Positions 14,550 to 18,436 of a stretch of DNA of 18,436 bases are shown piece by piece; the first letter of the stretch is position 1; every line of letters begins with the position of its first letter. The position numbers were made by a program, and so were the translations under genes. The notes under the pieces are model-generated. The model saw only the letters and a list, made by a program, of their open reading frames with translations. It had not been told where the DNA came from and ran no database searches. This DNA comes from Oscillospiraceae bacterium (GTDB lineage Bacteria; Bacillota; Clostridia; Oscillospirales; Ruminococcaceae). Where the stretch lies: NCBI GenBank assembly GCA_900770195.1, contig CAAGJI010000072.1:1-18436 (forward strand), given 5' to 3'.

Positions 14550-16352
14550 ATGGGAATTTTAAGCTATCCTTTTGACGGCGATGAATTGATGACACAACGC
14601 AGAAAAATAAGAAAGTACCTGCTTGAAAACAATGAAAATCTTGTTGAAAAAAGAATTGCCGTTCTTGGCGGTTCAACAACACACGATATAACAGCAATGC
14701 TTGAACTTTTTCTGCTTGATATGGGAATAAAACCTGTTTTTTATGAATCTGAATATGACAGATACTGGCAGGATGCAGTTTTCCCTAATCCTGAACTTGA
14801 AGAGTTTAAACCTGATTTTATTTTCATACACACATCATCAAGAAACCTTACTCTTCTTGAACTTTCAGTTTCAGCAAGCGAAGCGGAAGTTGCTGACTCG
14901 ATTGAAAGACAATATGAACATTTCCTGCAAATGTGGGAAAATATAGACAAAGTTTATGGCTGCCCGATTATACAGAATAATTTTGAAATGCCGCTTACAA
15001 GAAAATTCGGCAATTCTGATTGCGTTAATGTTCATGGTATGTGCAATGCAATTATGAAACTCAATCTGAAATTTTCCGAATATGCAGCATCACACAGCAA
15101 ATTTTATATTCACGATATAAATTATCTTTCGGCTTGCTATGGGCTTGATCAGTGGCTTGAACCAAAATACTGGTATTTATATAAATATGCACTTTGCATA
15201 CCTGCAATACCTGAATTTGCTTTTTCACTTTCAAAAATTTTCCGTTCGCTTCTTGGAAAAAACAAGAAAGTTCTTGCACTCGACCTTGACAATACCCTTT
15301 GGGGCGGTGTTATAGGTGATGACGGACAGGAAGGCATTGAAATAGGTCACGAAACAACAATGGGACAGGGATATTATGCGTTCCAGTCTTATCTTAAAGA
15401 TCAGAAAGAAATAGGTGTTCTTTTAACAGTCAATTCAAAAAATGACTATGAAAACGCTATTCTCGGGCTTAATCACCCCGAAGGAGTTTTAAAGCCTGAT
15501 GATTTTGTATGCATAAAAGCAAACTGGAATCCTAAAGATATAAACCTTGTTGAAACAGCCGATGAACTTAATCTTTTGCCTGAAAGCATTGTTTTTGTTG
15601 ATGATAACCCCGCTGAACGTGAAATAGTTAAAAGACAGGTTGAAGGCGTGGAAGTTCCTGAATTTGACAGCGTTGATGAATGCATTATGGTTCTTGACAG
15701 AAGTGGTTTCTTTGAAGTCACAAATCTTTCAGCAGATGACACAAAGAGAAGTGAAATGTACAAGGCGAATGCACAGCGTAAAAGTCAGATGAAACGTTTT
15801 GCTGACTATGGCGAATACCTTGAAAGTCTTGAAATGACAGCGGAAATAAAGGATTTCAGCGATATTTATTTATCAAGAATAACTCAGCTTACAAACAAAA
15901 GCAACCAGTTTAATTTAACAACAAAAAGATTTACGCTTGCGGAAATGCAGGAAGTTTTTGAAAGCGACAAATATATAAGATTATACGGAAAACTTACTGA
16001 CAAATTCGGCGATAACGGAATTGTTTCGGTTGTTATAGGTGAAAAGAAAAATGATGAACTTCATATTGATCTATGGCTTATGAGTTGTCGTGTTTTAAAA
16101 CGTGATATGGAACTTGCAATGCTTGATACACTCGTTGAAAAAGCAGCAGAAAACGGCATCAGAACAATTTATGGCTATTACTACAAAACAGCAAAGAATG
16201 CAATGGTAAAGGATTTGTTTACAACATTCGGCTTTGAAAAAATCGAATCGAAAGAAAACGGTGACGGAGTCTGGAAACTTGAAGTTTCGGGCTATAAGAA
16301 GCAAAATAAATATATAAAAGTAAATGAAAAGGAGTTAACAGTAATATGCTGA
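14550..16352 (+). CDS. Large FkbH-type HAD protein (predicted acyl/glyceryl loader of the ACP)
   Basis: The cytoplasmic 600-residue protein has three regions. Residues 30-230 resemble an SGNH-like N-terminal domain, with GGSTTHD at 40-46. Residues 240-380 are an HAD subfamily IIIC domain with the nucleophile motif DLDNT (245-249, Asp245/Asp247), the WGGVIGDDG continuation, NSKND (295-299) and VFVDDNPAERE (349-358). Residues 430-580 are a GNAT-like domain with KSNQFNLTTKR (450-460), DKFGDNGIVSV (484-494), SCRVLKRDME (512-521) and KTAKN (546-550). Characterised relatives such as OzmB take a glyceryl unit from 1,3-bisphosphoglycerate, remove phosphate and load it on an ACP. A dedicated ACP gene overlaps the 3' end by 7 nt, which supports that role. 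The actual acyl group is inferred, not shown. Confidence 0.88.
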   Translation: MGILSYPFDGDELMTQRRKIRKYLLENNENLVEKRIAVLGGSTTHDITAMLELFLLDMGIKPVFYESEYDRYWQDAVFPNPELEEFKPDFIFIHTSSRNLTLLELSVSASEAEVADSIERQYEHFLQMWENIDKVYGCPIIQNNFEMPLTRKFGNSDCVNVHGMCNAIMKLNLKFSEYAASHSKFYIHDINYLSACYGLDQWLEPKYWYLYKYALCIPAIPEFAFSLSKIFRSLLGKNKKVLALDLDNTLWGGVIGDDGQEGIEIGHETTMGQGYYAFQSYLKDQKEIGVLLTVNSKNDYENAILGLNHPEGVLKPDDFVCIKANWNPKDINLVETADELNLLPESIVFVDDNPAEREIVKRQVEGVEVPEFDSVDECIMVLDRSGFFEVTNLSADDTKRSEMYKANAQRKSQMKRFADYGEYLESLEMTAEIKDFSDIYLSRITQLTNKSNQFNLTTKRFTLAEMQEVFESDKYIRLYGKLTDKFGDNGIVSVVIGEKKNDELHIDLWLMSCRVLKRDMELAMLDTLVEKAAENGIRTIYGYYYKTAKNAMVKDLFTTFGFEKIESKENGDGVWKLEVSGYKKQNKYIKVNEKELTVIC

Positions 16353-16636
16353 CACAGGAAGAAGTATTTGAAAGATTAAACGAAGTATTCAGAGATGTTT
16401 TTGACAACGACAAAATAGCAGTCAATGCATCAACAACTGCAAATGATATTGATGAATGGGACAGTCTTGAACATATCAGACTTATTGGTGCGGTTGAATC
16501 TGAATTTAATATGAAATTTTCTATGAAAGAAGTTTCTTCAATGAAAAATGTTGGTGAAATGGCTGCAATTGTCGCAGAAAGGGCAAAGCCTAAGCAGCAG
16601 CAGAAAAAGAAGAAATTCGGTTTCTTTGGAAGATAG
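16346..16636 (+). CDS. Acyl carrier protein with basic C-terminal tail
   Basis: The 96-residue carrier protein has the phosphopantetheine site DEWDSLEHIRL with Ser40 as the attachment residue. The usual four-helix ACP spacing surrounds it (FNMKFSMKEVSSMKNVGEMA after the site). It should carry an acyl thioester loaded by the preceding FkbH protein and donate it to the MBOAT protein, as DltC does for DltB. Its ATG overlaps the FkbH stop by 7 nt (16346-16352), implying translational coupling. Unusually, the last 16 residues are KPKQQQKKKKFGFFGR, strongly basic and ending in aromatics, in contrast to the normally acidic ACP surface. The tail may contact membrane lipids or a partner; this is inference. 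No phosphopantetheinyl transferase gene is nearby. Confidence 0.94.
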   Translation: MLTQEEVFERLNEVFRDVFDNDKIAVNASTTANDIDEWDSLEHIRLIGAVESEFNMKFSMKEVSSMKNVGEMAAIVAERAKPKQQQKKKKFGFFGR

Positions 16637-16647
16637 CAGAATATTTC

Positions 16648-16678
16648 GGGACTGTATTTTCTTGTGCAGTCCCTTTTT
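16648..16678 (+). terminator. Terminator of the MBOAT-FkbH-ACP operon
   Basis: A 7-bp G/C-rich stem, GGGACTG (16648-16654) with CAGTCCC (16667-16673), has a 12-nt loop and is followed by TTTTT. It lies 11 nt after the ACP stop and defines the 3' end of the four-gene unit. Confidence 0.88.
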
Positions 16679-16721
16679 ATGTTTTTTATTGTGAAAAAAA
16701 TATGTATTTTATAAAAATCAC

Positions 16722-16750
16722 TTGCATTTACCGAAAAAATCTGTTATAAT
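16722..16750 (+). promoter_or_regulatory. purA promoter
   Basis: TTGCAT (16722-16727) and TATAAT (16745-16750) are 17 nt apart, with an extended -10 TGT directly upstream. Transcription should begin near 16757, leaving about 70 nt of leader. No PurR-type or guanine riboswitch element is recognisable in it. Confidence 0.82.
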
Positions 16751-16824
16751 AAAAGAAGTTGTTTTTTTTATAAAAACTATTTTGAATGAATTTTTTTGAA
16801 AATAAAGAAAAGAGGAATTTTATA

Positions 16825-18102
16825 ATGCCTGCTAATATTGTTATCGGAACTCAGTGGGGCGATGAGGGTAAAGGAAAGATAATTGACATCCTTGCATCTC
16901 AGGCCGAAGTTGTTGTAAGAAGTCAGGGCGGAAACAATGCCGGACATACTGTTGTAAATAATGGTGAAACATATAAACTTCACCTTATTCCGTCGGGTAT
17001 ACTTTATCCTGACACACTTTGTCTTATTGGTGCGGGAGTTGTTCTTGACCCTAAGGATTTTGTATCAGAACTTGACTCACTTGAAAGCAGAGGAATTTCA
17101 ACTGCAAATTTAAGAATCGACCCAAGAACTCACGTTACAATGCCTTGGCATATTGAACTTGACGGACTTTCTGAAAAGTTCAGAGGCAATTCGGATATAG
17201 GAACAACAAAGCGTGGCATAGGTCCTACATATATGGATAAATATGAACGCTGCGGCATAAGAGTATATGACCTTGTTCATCCTGAAATTTTTGCTGAAAA
17301 GGCAAGAACAACAGGTGCTTTGAAAAATAAAATAATCACAGAAGTTTACGGCGGTGAAGCTGTTGATATTGAAGCTGTCATTGCTGAATACACAGAATAC
17401 GGAAAGAGAATTGCAAAGTATGTTGATGACGTTTCAGTTTTAACATATGAAGCAAATAAAGCCGGCAAAACAATTCTTTTTGAAGGTGCACAGGCTACAC
17501 TTCTTGATATTGATTTCGGTACATACCCATATGTTACATCATCACATCCGCTTTCAGCAGGTGTATGCATAGGAACAGGCGTTGGTCCTAAAATAATAGA
17601 TAATATTATAGGTGTTGCAAAGGCTTATACAACAAGAGTTGGTAAAGGACCTTTCCCGACAGAATTAAACGATGAAACAGGCGACAAGATAAGAAATGTC
17701 GGCGGTGAATTCGGTACAACAACAGGCAGACCAAGAAGAACAGGCTGGTTTGACGCTGTTATCGTTCGTCATTCAGTAAGAACAAACGGACTTGATGGTC
17801 TTGCTATCAACAAACTTGACACACTTGGCGGAATCGGAACACTTAAAATGTGCGTAGGTTATGAAATGCCTGACGGCAGAAAAATAAAGGATTTCCCTTC
17901 TGTACTTGAAGAACTTGCAGGTGCAAAGCCTATATATGAAGAATTTGAAGGCTTTGATGAAGATATTTCAGCTATAAGAAATTATGATGAACTTCCGCAG
18001 CAGTGCAAGAAATACATTGCAAGACTTGAAGAAGTTTGCGATTGCCCTGTAAAGATGATAGGTGTAGGTCCTGACAGAACACAGGTTATTTATAAAGACT
18101 GA
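16825..18102 (+). CDS. purA: Adenylosuccinate synthetase
   Basis: Condenses IMP and aspartate with GTP to adenylosuccinate, the first committed step to AMP; cytoplasmic. The frame is open from an ATG at 16786. The start at 16825 is preferred because it has an AGAGGA ribosome site (16811-16816) and places the motif GTQWGDEGKGK at residues 8-18, as in characterised enzymes. It gives 425 residues, a normal length. Asp13 and His41 (NNAGHT) match the two catalytic residues of the family. Other motifs are GTTKRGIGPTYMDK, FEGAQATLLDIDFG, TTTGRPRRTGW and the C-terminal NKLD guanine-binding element. It is transcribed alone between its own promoter and terminator. Confidence 0.97.
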   Translation: MPANIVIGTQWGDEGKGKIIDILASQAEVVVRSQGGNNAGHTVVNNGETYKLHLIPSGILYPDTLCLIGAGVVLDPKDFVSELDSLESRGISTANLRIDPRTHVTMPWHIELDGLSEKFRGNSDIGTTKRGIGPTYMDKYERCGIRVYDLVHPEIFAEKARTTGALKNKIITEVYGGEAVDIEAVIAEYTEYGKRIAKYVDDVSVLTYEANKAGKTILFEGAQATLLDIDFGTYPYVTSSHPLSAGVCIGTGVGPKIIDNIIGVAKAYTTRVGKGPFPTELNDETGDKIRNVGGEFGTTTGRPRRTGWFDAVIVRHSVRTNGLDGLAINKLDTLGGIGTLKMCVGYEMPDGRKIKDFPSVLEELAGAKPIYEEFEGFDEDISAIRNYDELPQQCKKYIARLEEVCDCPVKMIGVGPDRTQVIYKD

Positions 18103-18120
18103 TTTATTAAATAAAATTCG

Positions 18121-18150
18121 GCGGAAACTTTTACAGTTTCCGCTTTTTTA
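18121..18150 (+). terminator. purA terminator
   Basis: A perfect 9-bp stem, GCGGAAACT (18121-18129) with AGTTTCCGC (18135-18143), has a TTTAC loop and is followed by a T run to 18149. It starts 18 nt after the purA stop. Confidence 0.93.
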
Positions 18151-18154
18151 GTTG

Positions 18155-18264
18155 GGAATTGAGGTGTCGCCGTTCAATGAATTATCTAAAACTCCTCCGC
18201 TGCCTTACGGCGGTTCTTAAAATCCGTCAGCGACAGCTGACGCATTAATTCTTCACTACTCATT
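18155..18264. repeat. Palindromic intergenic repeat, copy B
   Basis: The part at 18217-18264, read on the minus strand, matches copy A at 9606-9652. It shares AATGAG, then GAATT, then TCAGCTG-CGCTGACGGATTTT with a few differences. It contains the hairpin GTCAGC-GACA-GCTGAC (18226-18241). The opposite end, around 18155-18172, carries GGAATTGAGGTGTC, similar to the GGAATTGCGGTGTC of copy A, so the element has related inverted ends. The middle (about 18173-18216) differs from copy A and contains another short CCGC/GCGG hairpin. No coding frame is evident. Confidence 0.72.
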
Positions 18265-18336
18265 AAAAAAAGCTTCTCATCACGGAAATCAATTTTTAAA
18301 AATATTTATTTGTTTTATAAAAAATGTAGAATATAA

Positions 18337-18381
18337 GGCTCTCCTTTTAAGGAGAGCTGTCAGCTTTAGCTGACTGAGAGG
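18337..18381. repeat. Double-hairpin repeat with GTCAGC stem, copy C
   Basis: Two adjacent hairpins are GCTCTCCT/AGGAGAGC (18338-18345 with 18350-18357) and GTCAGC-TTTA-GCTGAC (18359-18374). They are followed by TGAGAGG, which repeats part of the first stem. The second stem is identical to that inside copies A and B. The element resembles short dispersed palindromes common in clostridial genomes. It may continue past the window, which ends in plain A/T-rich sequence with no gene. Confidence 0.65.
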
Positions 18382-18436
18382 TTTAAACCAGTCACTTTAG
18401 ATGTGATTTTAATTGAATTTGTAAGCAAAATTAACC

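Noticed and set aside
14550..16352. NSKND in place of a cysteine-containing motif as a sign of an inactive FkbH
   Set aside because: From memory many intact large FkbH proteins carry NSKN at this position. The HAD aspartates and GNAT-region motifs are all present, so inactivity is not supported.
11620..16636. Classical dlt operon (D-alanylation of teichoic acid)
   Set aside because: There is no DltA adenylation domain anywhere in the unit, and the external partner carries DHHW and KDSYGN motifs rather than a clear DltD. The FkbH gene is not part of Dlt.
16786..16824. Longer purA start at 16786
   Set aside because: There is no ribosome site before it. The ATG at 16825 has AGAGGA at good spacing and gives the standard N-terminus and catalytic residue numbering.

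Overview
The window is low-GC, A/T-rich bacterial chromosome, almost certainly from an anaerobic Firmicute of the class Clostridia, perhaps the Oscillospirales/Ruminococcaceae side. The basis is purine-rich Shine-Dalgarno sites before most genes, A/T-rich promoters with 17-nt spacers, a SAM-I (S-box) riboswitch before metK, a clostridial-type arg operon and family-level protein similarity. The species cannot be named from sequence alone. No phage, plasmid, IS transposase or CRISPR array is visible.

Region 1 (1-6480): the 3' part of argH, then argC, argJ, argB, argD and argF, tightly spaced and ending in a strong intrinsic terminator. Together they encode the cyclic (ArgJ) acetyl-ornithine route to citrulline plus the last step to arginine. 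argG is not seen and may lie upstream. Region 2 (6481-6690): a stand-alone tRNA-Ser(CGA) with its own promoter and terminator. Region 3 (6721-8104): two tandem DUF4230-family envelope proteins, one membrane-anchored and one lipoprotein, behind a consensus promoter. They converge on metK through a shared bidirectional terminator. Region 4 (8112-9537, minus strand): metK with its promoter, SAM-I aptamer, antiterminator and terminator. Region 5 (9540-11323): a palindromic repeat, then an nfeD-SPFH/stomatin membrane pair with promoter and terminator.

Region 6 (11363-16678) is the most interesting part. It is a four-gene operon of MBOAT O-acyltransferase, DHHW/AlgX-like membrane protein, large FkbH-type HAD protein and acyl carrier protein, with a long, possibly structured leader. 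The logic parallels the Dlt system (DltB/DltD/DltC), but there is no adenylating ligase (DltA). An FkbH protein, a family known to load glyceryl units from 1,3-bisphosphoglycerate onto carrier proteins, takes the place of the ligase. I infer a cell-surface polymer modification pathway that may use glyceryl or a related acyl group. No glycosyltransferases or polymer genes accompany it, so the acceptor is unknown.

Region 7 (16722-18150): purA with its own promoter and terminator. Region 8 (18151-18436): two more palindromic repeats. One is related to the element at 9606-9692, and all three share the same 6-bp GTCAGC/GCTGAC hairpin stem.
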